Source: Bacillus swezeyi (GTDB taxonomy: Bacteria > Bacillota > Bacilli > Bacillales > Bacillaceae). From it: a DNA stretch of 64,000 nucleotides. Position numbers and translations under genes: made by a program. The notes under the pieces were generated by a model that was given only the letters and a program-made list of their open reading frames with translations, did not search any database and was not told the origin of the DNA. Positions 9,695 through 20,426 of this stretch are shown here, in pieces. Each line of letters starts with the position of its first letter. Position 1 is the first letter of the stretch. Where the stretch lies: assembly GCF_001969815.1 (NCBI RefSeq), contig NZ_MRBK01000004.1:372001-436000 (forward strand), in the 5' to 3' direction.

Positions 9695-9704
9695 CTATGC
9701 GTGA

Positions 9705-11561
<1,857 letters not shown>

Positions 11562-11581
11562 CTATGTATCTAGTAAAAAAT

Positions 11582-11628
11582 AAAAAACCTAAACTAAAGC
11601 CCGTTTCAAACGGCTTAGTTTAGGTTTT
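11582..11628 (-). terminator. Leader terminator 2 (LicT-controlled)
   Basis: Long hairpin with arms AAAACCTAAACTAA and TTAGTTTAGGTTTT (on the minus strand), followed by a T run. Its 5' arm overlaps the 3' end of RAT2, so RNA bound by LicT cannot form it. Confidence 0.88.
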
Positions 11629-11650
11629 GCCTGCCGAACAGTAACAATCC
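11623..11650 (-). promoter_or_regulatory. RAT2, ribonucleic antiterminator for LicT
   Basis: Minus-strand GGATTGTTACTG followed by GCAGGCAAAACC, the conserved halves of the LicT/BglG-family RNA hairpin. Confidence 0.9.
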
Positions 11651-11672
11651 TTGCTGTAATCATTATGAAAAT

Positions 11673-11739
11673 GAAAAAAACCTAAATCACTATGAAAAAC
11701 AGGCGCACAGCTGCCCCGCATCACAGTCATTTAGGTTTT
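11673..11739 (-). terminator. Leader terminator 1 (LicT-controlled)
   Basis: Arms AAACCTAAAT and ATTTAGGTTT enclose about 40 bases and are followed by seven T residues; the 5' arm overlaps RAT1. Confidence 0.8.
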
Positions 11740-11762
11740 GCCTGCATGATCAGTAACAATCC
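11734..11762 (-). promoter_or_regulatory. RAT1, ribonucleic antiterminator for LicT
   Basis: Minus-strand GGATTGTTACTG then GCAGGCAAAACC, separated by five bases (four in RAT2). It is the first of two tandem RATs in the same leader. Confidence 0.9.
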
Positions 11763-11794
11763 TAAAGAAAACATTTATGAGTCGATTTACATCA

Positions 11795-11823
11795 AAATTA
11801 GCACACATTCAACCGATTGTCAA
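11795..11823 (-). promoter_or_regulatory. Sigma-A promoter of the first bgl operon
   Basis: TTGACA (11818-11823), 17-base spacer, TAATTT (11795-11800). Its -35 box lies inside the cre. Confidence 0.8.
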
Positions 11824-11831
11824 CGCTTTCA
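11818..11831 (-). promoter_or_regulatory. cre site (CcpA operator)
   Basis: TGAAAGCGTTGACA matches the cre consensus TGWNANCGNTNWCA at every fixed position and covers the -35 box, so CcpA should block initiation when glucose is present. The same 14-mer recurs at 30897-30910. Confidence 0.88.
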
Positions 11832-11847
11832 TTTTTGTATCATCCCC

Positions 11848-12681
11848 TTATGCTTGGTGAACGACCCTCTCGATATGTATCGTTAAATACAGCAATTCTT
11901 CACTTGTCAGATCATGCTGGTATTCCTTTTGAATGTACTGTCTGATTTTATTTGTGCATACATAAGCATCCCGGTATTTATTTTTCACAGTTTCAAATAA
12001 AAAATCATCTTTGCTTTCCATATAGGTTCCGCTGAACAGCCGCTGCGCAAAAAACTTTAAATGGGTAATAAACCGGTAATAATGGAGCGATTCTTCATCA
12101 AAATTAATATGAAAATGGTATTTGACGATACTCAAAATTTCTTGCATGACTTTCGTGATATTCACGATATTCGGCATTTCTTCATTCAATTCAGCGTTTA
12201 CGATATGGAGCGCGATAAAAGCGGCTTCATCTTCGGGCAGAGTGATCCCTGTCTTATTTGCGATGATCTGCAATGCTTGCTTGCCGATGGCAAACTCGTC
12301 TTTATAAAGGCGTTTCGTCTCCCAAAGCAAAGCATTTTTAATATCCAAGCCCTTTTTGTGCCTTTCGACAGCAAAATGGATATGATCGGTCAGCGATACA
12401 TAAATGCTGTCATTCAGCTTTTTGCCGAGCTTCATTTTCGCATAGCTGATAATCTCCTCAGACATTTCCATAAACTCGATCGGGATTTCATCTAAAAGCG
12501 TTTTAAACCTTTCTGATACATCTTTATTATCCAGCCTGAAAATCTTCTCAATTCTCTTTTCATCCACCTGCTCGCCAGGCTTTTTTTGAAAAGCGATTCC
12601 TCTGCCCATGACCACTAATTCCTGACCTTGTTCATTTAAAACACTGATCACATTATTGTTGATCACTTTGGCAATTTTCAC
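11848..12681 (-). CDS. licT: Transcriptional antiterminator LicT (BglG family)
   Basis: 277 residues: RNA-binding CAT domain (1-60, starting MKIAKVINNNVISVLNEQG) and two PTS regulation domains with the phosphorylatable His residues (SLTDHIHFA and ALHIVNAE in PRD1; FITHLKFF and LTIHIERV in PRD2). When beta-glucosides are present it dimerises, binds RAT hairpins and prevents termination. It has its own promoter and no RAT ahead of it. It is the only antiterminator gene in the window, so it probably serves the RATs at 11623, 11734 and 30814. Confidence 0.93.
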   Translation of the reverse strand: MKIAKVINNNVISVLNEQGQELVVMGRGIAFQKKPGEQVDEKRIEKIFRLDNKDVSERFKTLLDEIPIEFMEMSEEIISYAKMKLGKKLNDSIYVSLTDHIHFAVERHKKGLDIKNALLWETKRLYKDEFAIGKQALQIIANKTGITLPEDEAAFIALHIVNAELNEEMPNIVNITKVMQEILSIVKYHFHINFDEESLHYYRFITHLKFFAQRLFSGTYMESKDDFLFETVKNKYRDAYVCTNKIRQYIQKEYQHDLTSEELLYLTIHIERVVHQA

Positions 12682-12748
12682 ATCGCGCCACTCCCATCTT
12701 TTAAATAAGGGGATTTTCTATATTTCTTTTTTCATATGTTACACATTG

Positions 12749-12776
12749 ATTGTACAACCTATTTTGCCTAGGTCAA
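12749..12776 (-). promoter_or_regulatory. Promoter of licT
   Basis: TTGACC (12771-12776), 16-base spacer, TACAAT (12749-12754), about 70 bases before licT. Confidence 0.6.
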
Positions 12777-12841
12777 TGTTTTTCAGTCAATCTCCCTTGA
12801 ATGTTTTATATTACCAGAACCCCTGTCCTTGCAGCATTTAT

Positions 12842-12866
12842 AAAAAAAGAGCCGCGTCTGGGCTCT
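12842..12866 (-). terminator. Terminator of the tenA-ykoEDC operon
   Basis: Minus-strand hairpin AGAGCC / GGCTCT followed by seven T residues, 33 bases past the last gene. Confidence 0.85.
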
Positions 12867-12898
12867 GAAATCATAAAATTGTTAATAATTTCCTTTAA

Positions 12899-13633
12899 TT
12901 AAGCTGCAAGCAATATGACCGCCACAGCAAAAAGCAAACCTGCTAAATATGCTCCATCTTTTACGGATAGCCGGGTCGTTTGATAGTACGTCCTGTCTCT
13001 CGTCCCCGTAAATCCGCGCGCTTCCATGGCAACCGCGATTCTTTCCGATTTGCGGATGCCTTGCGAAAACAGCGGCAGTGAATAGCGGATAAAGGCTTTC
13101 CGGCTGTTTTTTTGCTTATAGCCTCTAATTTTATGGGCAGCTTTCATCTGCGCCAGCTCTGATTGAAAGAGCGGAACAAAGCGAAAACCCGCCAATAGAC
13201 CGTACGCCCATTTAGGTGACAGCCGGCATTGATGAATCAAGCTCATGATGAACTGTGTTAAATCAGTTGTTGACGTAAACAGCAGTCCATAAGTGACAAA
13301 TCCGAGCATCCGCAGCGCAATCGTCAAGCCATTGCTCACGCTTTCCTTTGTGACATGGAACCAGGCCCATTGCCACAGCGTTTCTTCTCCTTTACCAAAA
13401 GCGGCCATCATCCAAAATACGAGAATGAAAAACACGAGATAAGGCAAAAGACGCTTAGCCAAATAGGCCAATGTCCAGCCGCCGAGAAAGACGCCGATGG
13501 AAACAGCGAGCAGCCAAATTAACAAGGTTGCTTTCGGATCTGATACAGCCATTAGAATACACATCGCCAACAGATGGGAAAAGAGCTTGGCGCTCGGATT
13601 CAGTTTTGAAAGAAGCGAATGATTGCTTTTCAT
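12899..13633 (-). CDS. ykoC: ECF transporter T component for a thiamin precursor
   Basis: 244 residues, five or six hydrophobic segments, and the EcfT coupling motifs: EARGFTG near the C-terminus plus an upstream A-x-K-I-R-G-like AAHKIRGYKQ. It couples the S component (YkoE) to the double ATPase (YkoD). It overlaps the ATPase gene by four bases and ends a TPP-riboswitch operon, so the substrate is probably hydroxymethylpyrimidine or a thiamin degradation product. Confidence 0.85.
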   Translation of the reverse strand: MKSNHSLLSKLNPSAKLFSHLLAMCILMAVSDPKATLLIWLLAVSIGVFLGGWTLAYLAKRLLPYLVFFILVFWMMAAFGKGEETLWQWAWFHVTKESVSNGLTIALRMLGFVTYGLLFTSTTDLTQFIMSLIHQCRLSPKWAYGLLAGFRFVPLFQSELAQMKAAHKIRGYKQKNSRKAFIRYSLPLFSQGIRKSERIAVAMEARGFTGTRDRTYYQTTRLSVKDGAYLAGLLFAVAVILLAA

Positions 13634-15228
13634 ATCAGCACTTTCTCCTTTGCGGCGTGCATCAGCTGGTAATGAAGGGGCGGGATCAATGAGAACTCTC
13701 GAATCAGGCTTTGATCGGAAAATAATTGATATGGTGTTCCCTGATAAGCCGCCTTCCCCCGGTGGAAAACGATGACTTGATCAGAATGCTGGTCAACGAT
13801 ATCCATATCATGGGTAACCATGACGATCGTCGTTCCGCGTTCTTGGCGATTTTTTAACCGCCTAATCAGTTCTCCTGCCGTTTTTTCGTCCTGGCCGAAT
13901 GTCGGTTCATCAAGCAGGAGCAAATCTTGGTCAAATAAAAGCATCGTCGCTACGCTTAAACGCCGTTTCTGCCCTAAACTTAATGTAAAAGGATGTGCCT
14001 GCGCATGAGAAGTCAGCCCGAATTCCTTCAGCAGTTCAGCCGTTTTCCCCTCGATCTGCTGCTCTGGCCAGCCTCTCTGTCTTGCGCCAAATGCGATTTC
14101 CTCAAACACTGTATCTTGAATAAATTGAAGCTCCGGATTTTGAAAAACAAAACCGGCCTTTTCATACAATAGGCGGTCAGACCATTTTTTCAGGTCGCAA
14201 TCCTCTAAATAAAGCCGGCCTTTTTTCACTGCTTCCAGCCGGATCAAGCTTTTTAAAAAGGTGCTTTTTCCGCTGCCGTTCTCCCCGATAACCGACACCC
14301 ATCCGCCTTTTGGAATCTGCACATTGATGCCCTCTGCCACCGTCTTTTTCCGATAGCCGATTGCCGCATCTTCGGAGCGGATCAATGCGGCGCCGCTTTT
14401 CAGATCGCTTTTTTCCGCCAGTGCTCTGATTTTCAGCCGGGCGGAGAGCTTGACGGCAAGCGGATGACGTTCATCATCGACGACTTCACGCCATGAAGCC
14501 GGATATAGCTTCGGCTGCCATATCCCTGCCTCTTTCATTTCCTGCTGATAGTCATGCAGAATGTCTTCCGGCTTCCCGTCGGCAATGATCCGTCCGTTTT
14601 TGCCTAAAAGGATGACGCGATCCATCCATTCGATGCAGCCGTCCAGCACATGTTCAATAAATACCATCGTCTGCCCGTTGTTTGCGGATAGATCTTTCAG
14701 TAAAGCAAATATCTCCTTTCTGCTTGCCGGATCGAGCTGTGCGGTCGGCTCATCAAAAAACAGCACTTCCGGCTCCAGAGCCAATAGACAGGCTAATGCG
14801 AGCCGCTGTTTCATCCCGCCTGACAAGGTTTCGATTGGCGTCCTCCTGTCGATGTCCAATCCGACCTGCTCCATTACATCCCCGATCATTTGATCCATAT
14901 GTTGACGGGGAACAGACCTGTTTTCAAGACTAAAAGCGATTTCTTCGTCAACATGAAGCATGCAAAACTGTGAATCCGGGTCCTGAAACATAACGCCCGC
15001 ACTCCTTCTGCGGTTTATTTCACCGCTGACATCCGCTTCAATGTGTTCGGGAATAATCCCGGACAGAGCCGAAATAAGCGTCGATTTTCCGCTTCCGCTC
15101 GGCCCGAGTATTAACACTTTCTCTCCTTTTTGAATCGATAAGGTGACGCGGTCCAATATTGTTTCAGACCGATGGTAAAAGCGAATGGAGAGATTATTGC
15201 ATCCTAGATATGAATTCATTTGATTCAT
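13630..15228 (-). CDS. ykoD: ECF transporter double ATPase for a thiamin precursor
   Basis: 532 residues with two ABC ATPase domains in one chain. Domain 1: Walker A GPSGSGKST, signature LSGGMKQR, Walker B LFFDEPTA. Domain 2 (from about 280): Walker A GENGSGKST, signature LSLGQKRR, Walker B LLLDEPTF. The tandem arrangement and operon mates match YkoD of the B. subtilis ykoFEDC transporter. It overlaps the upstream S-component gene by about 35 bases. Confidence 0.9.
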   Translation of the reverse strand: MNQMNSYLGCNNLSIRFYHRSETILDRVTLSIQKGEKVLILGPSGSGKSTLISALSGIIPEHIEADVSGEINRRRSAGVMFQDPDSQFCMLHVDEEIAFSLENRSVPRQHMDQMIGDVMEQVGLDIDRRTPIETLSGGMKQRLALACLLALEPEVLFFDEPTAQLDPASRKEIFALLKDLSANNGQTMVFIEHVLDGCIEWMDRVILLGKNGRIIADGKPEDILHDYQQEMKEAGIWQPKLYPASWREVVDDERHPLAVKLSARLKIRALAEKSDLKSGAALIRSEDAAIGYRKKTVAEGINVQIPKGGWVSVIGENGSGKSTFLKSLIRLEAVKKGRLYLEDCDLKKWSDRLLYEKAGFVFQNPELQFIQDTVFEEIAFGARQRGWPEQQIEGKTAELLKEFGLTSHAQAHPFTLSLGQKRRLSVATMLLFDQDLLLLDEPTFGQDEKTAGELIRRLKNRQERGTTIVMVTHDMDIVDQHSDQVIVFHRGKAAYQGTPYQLFSDQSLIREFSLIPPLHYQLMHAAKEKVLI

Positions 15229-15793
15229 CCTTTTTACGGTGCTCCTTCATGATTTCATACTGATCAAGGACACCCGTTTTCGCGAGTGCTCCGACAACGG
15301 CTTTGGCAAGCCAGCCGCCCAGAATAATGCCGCTGATGATTTGAATGGCTAAGGTCAGAATCAGCGTTTCCGTCGTATAGTAGGCAAAACCGTTTGCCAT
15401 CAAGCTGTATGCCATGCTGCCGACCGCTGCCAGCGCACCGGAAAGCATAAGAGTAAACAGGTTATAGCGCTTATAGCGAAACATCGCAAACGCGATTTCC
15501 GCCCCGGCCCCTTGGAAAACGCCGATCAGCAATGCGGACAAGCCAAAATGGCTGCCTGTCAACAGCTCAACCGCTGCTGCGGCCGTCTCGGCAATCAGAG
15601 CTGCCCCCGGTTTGCGGATGATATAAGCAACGATCGGACTGGCAATCACCCAAATGCCAAACATAAAGTTTGCGCCGACAGGGCCGACAATGGCCGATAC
15701 AGGAATCCACAACGTAGACCAGCCTAAGTAAATAACACCGCAGGCTACCGCTAATATCACTGTCATTACGACTTCTTTCATATTCCAATTCAT
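15194..15793 (-). CDS. ykoE: ECF transporter substrate-binding (S) component, YkoE type
   Basis: 199 residues, six hydrophobic segments, with the YkoE pattern (GVIYLGWSTLW near the N-terminus, then FMFGIWVIASPIVAYIIRKPGAAL and LLIGVFQGAGAE). It binds hydroxymethylpyrimidine/thiamin-type ligands in the membrane. It overlaps tenA by four bases. Confidence 0.88.
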   Translation of the reverse strand: MNWNMKEVVMTVILAVACGVIYLGWSTLWIPVSAIVGPVGANFMFGIWVIASPIVAYIIRKPGAALIAETAAAAVELLTGSHFGLSALLIGVFQGAGAEIAFAMFRYKRYNLFTLMLSGALAAVGSMAYSLMANGFAYYTTETLILTLAIQIISGIILGGWLAKAVVGALAKTGVLDQYEIMKEHRKKDESNEFISRMQ

Positions 15794-16476
15794 CGTCTCG
15801 CCTCCTCCATTTCAACCGGCCAATTTTCAACTGTGTAAGCCATCTCCCAAAATCCGTATTCCAGCTGGCAGCTCTGCAAAAAAAGCTCTTTCATTTTTTG
15901 TTTTTCGGCCTCGCCCGCTGCTTCTGCCCATTCGTCCAAACGGGTGCAGAACATCGTCGTGATTGAATCGGTTCTGTCCCCGTAAAAATGAATCCAGTCA
16001 TAGAATGGATGCGACGGATCAGGCTGCACTTCCTTCAGCAGCTTTTTGCCAATCTCCCAATAAGTCCACGGACAAGGCAATAAAACGGCTACAATCTCTC
16101 CAAGCGTGCCTTCATGCGCCGCCGTCAGCATATGGCGGATATAATGATGGGCAGACGGGGCCAGCGGATAGCCTTGCAGAGATTCATAGGCTACGCCTGC
16201 AGCCCGGCACAAATTGTTATGCGGATGCACTTCACTGTTTAAAACAAAGGAAATCTGCTGGTGAAACATTTCCATGTCTTTGCGGTTCTGACACTTTGAA
16301 ATCGCAATTCCATAGATTTGGATAAAGGAATTCAAATACTCATAATCTTGTTTCACATAATGGATCAACTGTTCCTTTTCCAGGCGGCCTGAGGCCAATC
16401 CTTGTACAAATGGATGCTGAAAAATCGCTTCAAAAATGGGGTCTGCCTCACGGCGTAGTTCTGCTGAAAAACTCAT
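15790..16476 (-). CDS. tenA: Thiaminase II / aminopyrimidine aminohydrolase
   Basis: 228 residues. TenA family: N-terminal FxxxxxHPFVQGLASGRL, YVKQDYEYLNSF with the catalytic acid, and the active-site Cys in LLPCPWTYWEIG. It hydrolyses aminomethylpyrimidine from degraded thiamin to hydroxymethylpyrimidine for salvage. It is the first gene behind the TPP riboswitch, in the position held by ykoF in B. subtilis; this links salvage enzyme and importer in one unit. Confidence 0.9.
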   Translation of the reverse strand: MSFSAELRREADPIFEAIFQHPFVQGLASGRLEKEQLIHYVKQDYEYLNSFIQIYGIAISKCQNRKDMEMFHQQISFVLNSEVHPHNNLCRAAGVAYESLQGYPLAPSAHHYIRHMLTAAHEGTLGEIVAVLLPCPWTYWEIGKKLLKEVQPDPSHPFYDWIHFYGDRTDSITTMFCTRLDEWAEAAGEAEKQKMKELFLQSCQLEYGFWEMAYTVENWPVEMEEARR

Positions 16477-16543
16477 GACAGAGAGCCTCCTTCATCATTT
16501 TAAGGAAGGCACAGGGGGAAATAAGCGGCTTCTTTTATACAAA

Positions 16544-16570
16544 AAAGCCGCCCCAAAATGGAGCGGCTTT
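16544..16570 (-). terminator. Riboswitch terminator of the tenA operon
   Basis: Hairpin AAAGCCGCTCC / GGGGCGGCTTT (minus strand) with loop ATTTT and a T run, placed between the TPP aptamer and tenA. Confidence 0.88.
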
Positions 16571-16601
16571 GACATGATAACATCATAAAGACACCGACTC
16601 C

Positions 16602-16685
16602 ACTTCCCTACGCTAGTATGAACTAGATCAGGTTCAAAGGGTCCAAGATTACTTCTTGTCTCAGCCAGCTTATGGCTCCCCTAGT
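16602..16685 (-). ncRNA. TPP riboswitch (THI box)
   Basis: Minus-strand ACTAGGGGAGCC, then GGCTGAGA, ACCCTTTGAACCTGATCT and GCGTAGGGAAGT in order: all conserved THI-box segments. It precedes a terminator and the tenA-ykoEDC genes, so thiamin pyrophosphate should repress them. Confidence 0.95.
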
Positions 16686-16709
16686 GGACTTCCTATTACA
16701 TTAACTTTT

Positions 16710-16738
16710 ACTCTACACATCAAAGTTCATGATGTCAA
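16710..16738 (-). promoter_or_regulatory. Sigma-A promoter of the tenA operon
   Basis: TTGACA (16733-16738), 17-base spacer, TAGAGT (16710-16715), about 20 bases before the riboswitch. Confidence 0.75.
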
Positions 16739-16859
16739 CCTGTGACGGGTTTGAAGAAACTTCCGACCATTGTGTCCAAGCCGCTCTCTTCTGCCTGGCG
16801 GGTTTTTGTCAATATGATTTACACAATTTTAAAATATTTATAGAAAAATATAAATTTTC

Positions 16860-16885
16860 TGAAACTTTTTCCTAGCTCATCCGTC
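16860..16885 (+). promoter_or_regulatory. ECF-sigma-type promoter
   Basis: TGAAAC (16860-16865), 16-base spacer, CGTC (16882-16885) followed by TAATATA. This matches promoters of the B. subtilis ECF factors (sigma-W/M/X group); the CGTC form suits sigma-M/X at least as well as sigma-W. It lies 39 bases before a small membrane protein gene. Confidence 0.65.
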
Positions 16886-16923
16886 TAATATATAGAAAAC
16901 AAAAAATTTTTGGAGGGGATATT

Positions 16924-17085
16924 ATGATGATGTTTATCTTGATTTTGACAATGGCTGGGTATTTGTTTTACTCTTTCAGCAAAGATAATCGGCCGGCCAA
17001 AAGAAGTGACAAGGCTCAGCATCGTAAATTGACTGTACTTCGGGAACATCCTTTGACAGCCCCTTCCAATGACGTCAACTGCTAA
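16924..17085 (+). CDS. Small membrane peptide (53 aa) behind an ECF promoter
   Basis: 53 residues from ATG 16924 with the ribosome site GGAGGGG 7-8 bases upstream. One hydrophobic segment (residues 2-18, FILILTMAGYLFYSF) is followed by a basic cytoplasmic-type tail ending in Cys. Its own promoter, ribosome site and terminator make it a convincing gene in spite of its size. I recognise no family. The ECF promoter suggests a role in envelope stress. Confidence 0.7.
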   Translation: MMMFILILTMAGYLFYSFSKDNRPAKRSDKAQHRKLTVLREHPLTAPSNDVNC

Positions 17086-17114
17086 ATTCACATTCCATAC
17101 ACCATCAATAAGCT

Positions 17115-17144
17115 AGCCGCCTATTTAAGATAGGCGGCTTTTTC
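17115..17144 (+). terminator. Terminator between the small peptide gene and aceA
   Basis: Hairpin AGCCGCCTAT / ATAGGCGGCT followed by TTTTTC; it may also serve aceA on the other strand. Confidence 0.85.
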
Positions 17145-17160
17145 ATGTCCTTAAGGCTTT

Positions 17161-18441
17161 TTACGGCTGAAACTGCTCTGCCTCCGTCGAGCCTTTCAGC
17201 GCCGTTGTAGAAGAGGTTCCGCCTGTGACGACCTGCGCCACTTCATCAAAATAGCTTGTTCCGACTTCGCGTTGGTGCCTTGTCGCCGTATAGCCGTGTT
17301 TTTCACTGGCAAACTCAGCCTGCTGCAGCTCAGAGTACGCCGCCATCCCTCGATTGTTATATTGGCGAGCCAACTCAAACATCCCGTGATTTAATGCATG
17401 GAATCCTGCAAGTGTGACGAATTGAAATTTATAGCCCATTTCACTGAGCTGTTTTTGGAAATTCAGAATGCTGTTATCATCCAGTTTGGCTTTCCAGTTA
17501 AAAGAAGGAGAGCAATTATAAGCGAGAAGTTTGCCAGGGAATTTCTCATGGATCGCCTGAGCAAATCGGCGCGCTTCTTCAATGTTCGGTTCAGATGTTT
17601 CACACCAGATCAAGTCGGCATATGGCGCATATGCCAAGCCTCTGGCAATCGCCTGATCAAGACCCGATTTTGTTTTGTAAAAACCCTCAGATGTGCGCTC
17701 TCCCGTCAAAAACGGCGCATCATATTGATCAATATCGCTAGTGATGAGATCGGCCGCATTCGCATCGGTACGGGCGATGAGAATGGTCGGCACTCCCATG
17801 ACGTCTGCGGCAAGGCGCGCGGCAATTAAATTGCGAACCGCCGTCTGCGTCGGAAGCAATACTTTTCCGCCCAAATGGCCGCATTTTTTCTCAGATGAAA
17901 GCTGATCTTCGAAATGGACCCCCGCGGCGCCAGCCTCAATCATGCTTTTCATCAATTCGAACACATTGAGCTGTCCGCCGAAGCCTGCTTCGGCATCGGC
18001 TACGATCGGCGCAAACCAATCTATATCATCTTTTCCTTCCATATGGTGAATTTGGTCTGCACGCTGAAGGGCGCGGTTGATTCTTTTGACGACATCTGGA
18101 ACGCTGTTTGCCGGATACAGGCTTTGGTCTGGATACATGCTTCCAGAAAGGTTTGCATCCGCAGCCACCTGCCAGCCGCTTAAATAAATCGCTTTCAATC
18201 CCGCCTTGACTTGCTGCATCGCCTGATTCCCGGTTAAAGCGCCAAGCGCAGCAATGAAATCCTCTGTGTGGAGAAGCTTCCACAGCTTTTCGGCGCCGTG
18301 CCTTGCGATCGTGTATTCAATCTCCAGCGAACCCCTCAGGCGAATGACATCAGATGCCTTATAAGGTCTTGTGATTCCGCCCCAGCGTTTGTCATGCTCC
18401 CAGCTTTCTTCAATCTGCCTTGCCTTTTCTGCCATCATCAT
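17161..18441 (-). CDS. aceA: Isocitrate lyase
   Basis: 426 residues from ATG 18441, which has GGGAGG at the right distance; the open frame extends 21 codons further without a site. Splits isocitrate to glyoxylate and succinate. Seen: catalytic [22 protein letters not shown] for metal and substrate binding, and the NCSPSFNW signature. It follows aceB by 13 bases. Together they form the glyoxylate shunt, allowing growth on acetate or C2-yielding substrates; B. subtilis 168 lacks it. Confidence 0.95.
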   Translation of the reverse strand: MMMAEKARQIEESWEHDKRWGGITRPYKASDVIRLRGSLEIEYTIARHGAEKLWKLLHTEDFIAALGALTGNQAMQQVKAGLKAIYLSGWQVAADANLSGSMYPDQSLYPANSVPDVVKRINRALQRADQIHHMEGKDDIDWFAPIVADAEAGFGGQLNVFELMKSMIEAGAAGVHFEDQLSSEKKCGHLGGKVLLPTQTAVRNLIAARLAADVMGVPTILIARTDANAADLITSDIDQYDAPFLTGERTSEGFYKTKSGLDQAIARGLAYAPYADLIWCETSEPNIEEARRFAQAIHEKFPGKLLAYNCSPSFNWKAKLDDNSILNFQKQLSEMGYKFQFVTLAGFHALNHGMFELARQYNNRGMAAYSELQQAEFASEKHGYTATRHQREVGTSYFDEVAQVVTGGTSSTTALKGSTEAEQFQP

Positions 18442-18454
18442 GAAATTCCTCCCA

Positions 18455-20044
18455 TTACATTTTTTCATAAGCGGGAATCGTAAGAAACTCCGCAAATTCA
18501 TCATCTAAAATCATTTGTTCAAAAATCTGTCCTGCCTCTTCGAACCGTCCGCTCTGAAATTGTTCCCTACCGACTTCACCGATGATTTTCTCCATTTCTT
18601 CCTCTTTCATCGTCTTGAACATCTCAACCGTCACTTCCCTGCCGTCGTCAAGAATCCCTTTTGGATGGCGAATCCACTGCCATAGCTGGGCTCTCGAGAT
18701 TTCAGCCGTTGCCGCATCCTCCATTAAGTGGTCAATCGGTGCTGCACCTCTGCCAGACAACCAGGAAGCGAGATAGCGGATGCCGGCGCTGATATTGGTG
18801 CGGACACCTTCTTCCGTAATTCGGCCTTTCGGCACTTCAAGCAAGTCTTTCCCCTCAATCTCGACATCTTCTCGTTTTCTATGAATCTGGTTTTCCGTCG
18901 GCATATGTTCATTAAATACGTCAAGGGCTGTTTGAATCATCCCAGGATGTGCGATCCATGTCCCGTCATGGCCGTCTTTTGCTTCCCGCTCCTTATCTTC
19001 ACGAATCTTTGCGAAAGCGGCTTCGTTAATTTCCGGTTTGTCTTTAGCAGGAATCTGCGCCGCCATCCCTCCGATGGCATGGGCATGCCTTTTATGACAC
19101 GTTTTGATGGCCAAAAGGGAGTAGGCTCTCATGTTGGGGACTGTCATCGTCACGGCTGAGCGATCAGGAAGGATGACTTCATCCCGGTTCTTGAATTTCT
19201 TAATGAAGCTGAAAATATAATCCCATCTGCCGCAGTTGAGGCCGGCTGAGTGTTCCTTCAATTCATACAAAATTTCATCCATTTCAAAAGCCGCCAAAAT
19301 CGTTTCGATCAAGACCGTTGCTTTAATCGTGCCCTGTGGAATACGCAAGTCATTTTGAGCATAGACAAACACGTCATTCCAGAGTCTTGCTTCAAGATGG
19401 TTTTCGATTTTCGGAAGGTAGAAATAAGGGCCGCTTCCTTTTTCGATCAGCGCTTTTGCGTTATGAAAGAAATATAGGCCAAAATCGAATAAGCTCGCTG
19501 ATACAGGCTTGCCGTCAGCCAAAACATGCTTTTCCTCCAAATGCCAGCCCCTCGGCCTGACCTTGATGACAGCCGGGTTTTCCTTCAGCTGATAGCGCTT
19601 TCCAGCCTCATTCGTAAAGGAAACCGTCCCGCGGACCGCATCTCGCAAATTGATCTGGCCTTCTATACAATTTTTCCATGTCGGCGAATTCGCATCTTCA
19701 AAATCAGCCATAAAAACCTTTGCTCCTGAATTCAGGGCATTGATCACCATTTTTCTGTCAACCGGGCCGGTTATTTCAACCCGGCGATCTTCCAAATCCG
19801 GCGGAATCGGTGCGACTGTCCAGTTTTCTTCCCTGATATGCTTCGTCTCTTTCAAAAAATCAGGATTTTTCCCTTGGTCAATTTCTGCCTGAACGATTTT
19901 TCTGAGGTTTAATAAATCCCGCCTTCTGCCGCCAAAATGGTACTCAAGACGTCCGATAAACTGAAGCGCTTCCTTTGTTAAAATCTCTTCATACTGGGGA
20001 TTCATCGATCCGGTAATATGAATCCTTTTCACTTCTGTTTTCAT
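18455..20044 (-). CDS. aceB: Malate synthase A
   Basis: 529 residues from ATG 20044 (GGGGAG just upstream; the frame is open to 20119 but family members start near [12 protein letters not shown]). Condenses glyoxylate with acetyl-CoA. Seen: [22 protein letters not shown] strand ([24 protein letters not shown]), and GRWDYIFS with the active-site region. The C-terminal domain contains the catalytic Asp region [10 protein letters not shown]. Paired with aceA in one operon. Confidence 0.94.
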   Translation of the reverse strand: MKTEVKRIHITGSMNPQYEEILTKEALQFIGRLEYHFGGRRRDLLNLRKIVQAEIDQGKNPDFLKETKHIREENWTVAPIPPDLEDRRVEITGPVDRKMVINALNSGAKVFMADFEDANSPTWKNCIEGQINLRDAVRGTVSFTNEAGKRYQLKENPAVIKVRPRGWHLEEKHVLADGKPVSASLFDFGLYFFHNAKALIEKGSGPYFYLPKIENHLEARLWNDVFVYAQNDLRIPQGTIKATVLIETILAAFEMDEILYELKEHSAGLNCGRWDYIFSFIKKFKNRDEVILPDRSAVTMTVPNMRAYSLLAIKTCHKRHAHAIGGMAAQIPAKDKPEINEAAFAKIREDKEREAKDGHDGTWIAHPGMIQTALDVFNEHMPTENQIHRKREDVEIEGKDLLEVPKGRITEEGVRTNISAGIRYLASWLSGRGAAPIDHLMEDAATAEISRAQLWQWIRHPKGILDDGREVTVEMFKTMKEEEMEKIIGEVGREQFQSGRFEEAGQIFEQMILDDEFAEFLTIPAYEKM

Positions 20045-20087
20045 TTTTCTCCCCGCCCTTTTCATCATTGTTATCAAACAGTTTCCC

Positions 20088-20225
20088 TTACTCACCTTTC
20101 TTAGCAAGACAGCGCTCACATTCCATGAAATAGGATTCAGCCTGCTCCTCCACCTGCTCCCCGCATTCAGGACACGTTTTTTTGGGAAGCGTTCTGAAAA
20201 ACTCCATCGGGCTTTTCATGCTCAT
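20088..20225 (-). CDS. YhfH-family zinc-ribbon peptide
   Basis: 45 residues from ATG 20225, with the strong site AAAGGAGTG. Two CxxC pairs (CPEC and CERC) flank an [10 protein letters not shown] core, the pattern of the YhfH family of tiny zinc-ribbon proteins in Bacillus. It lies 43 bases before aceB, behind the only clear promoter, so it is the first gene of the glyoxylate-shunt operon. Its function is not known to me. A longer frame to 20570 in the same phase has no support and crosses the divergent gene. Confidence 0.8.
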   Translation of the reverse strand: MSMKSPMEFFRTLPKKTCPECGEQVEEQAESYFMECERCLAKKGE

Positions 20226-20278
20226 TGTTTTCACTCCTTTTATAACACAGATTTTGTTTTTTGTTTCTGTTGTAGTAC

Positions 20279-20307
20279 AGTATACTGCGCAAAAATGAAA
20301 ATGTACA
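20279..20307 (-). promoter_or_regulatory. Promoter of the yhfH-like/aceB/aceA operon
   Basis: TGTACA (20302-20307), 17-base spacer, TATACT (20279-20284). The -10 box sits in the palindrome CAGTATACTG (20278-20287), which could be an operator. No cre is visible here. Confidence 0.5.
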
Positions 20308-20426
20308 CACTTTTTCCAAAAAATAATTATTTTTTTCCATTCAAACAAAAAATAGAATGTTCTCTTTTTATTCATAACTTGTTCATATTTTTCTTTTAGA
20401 ATAGGGATTATAAAGAGGTGAACTTG

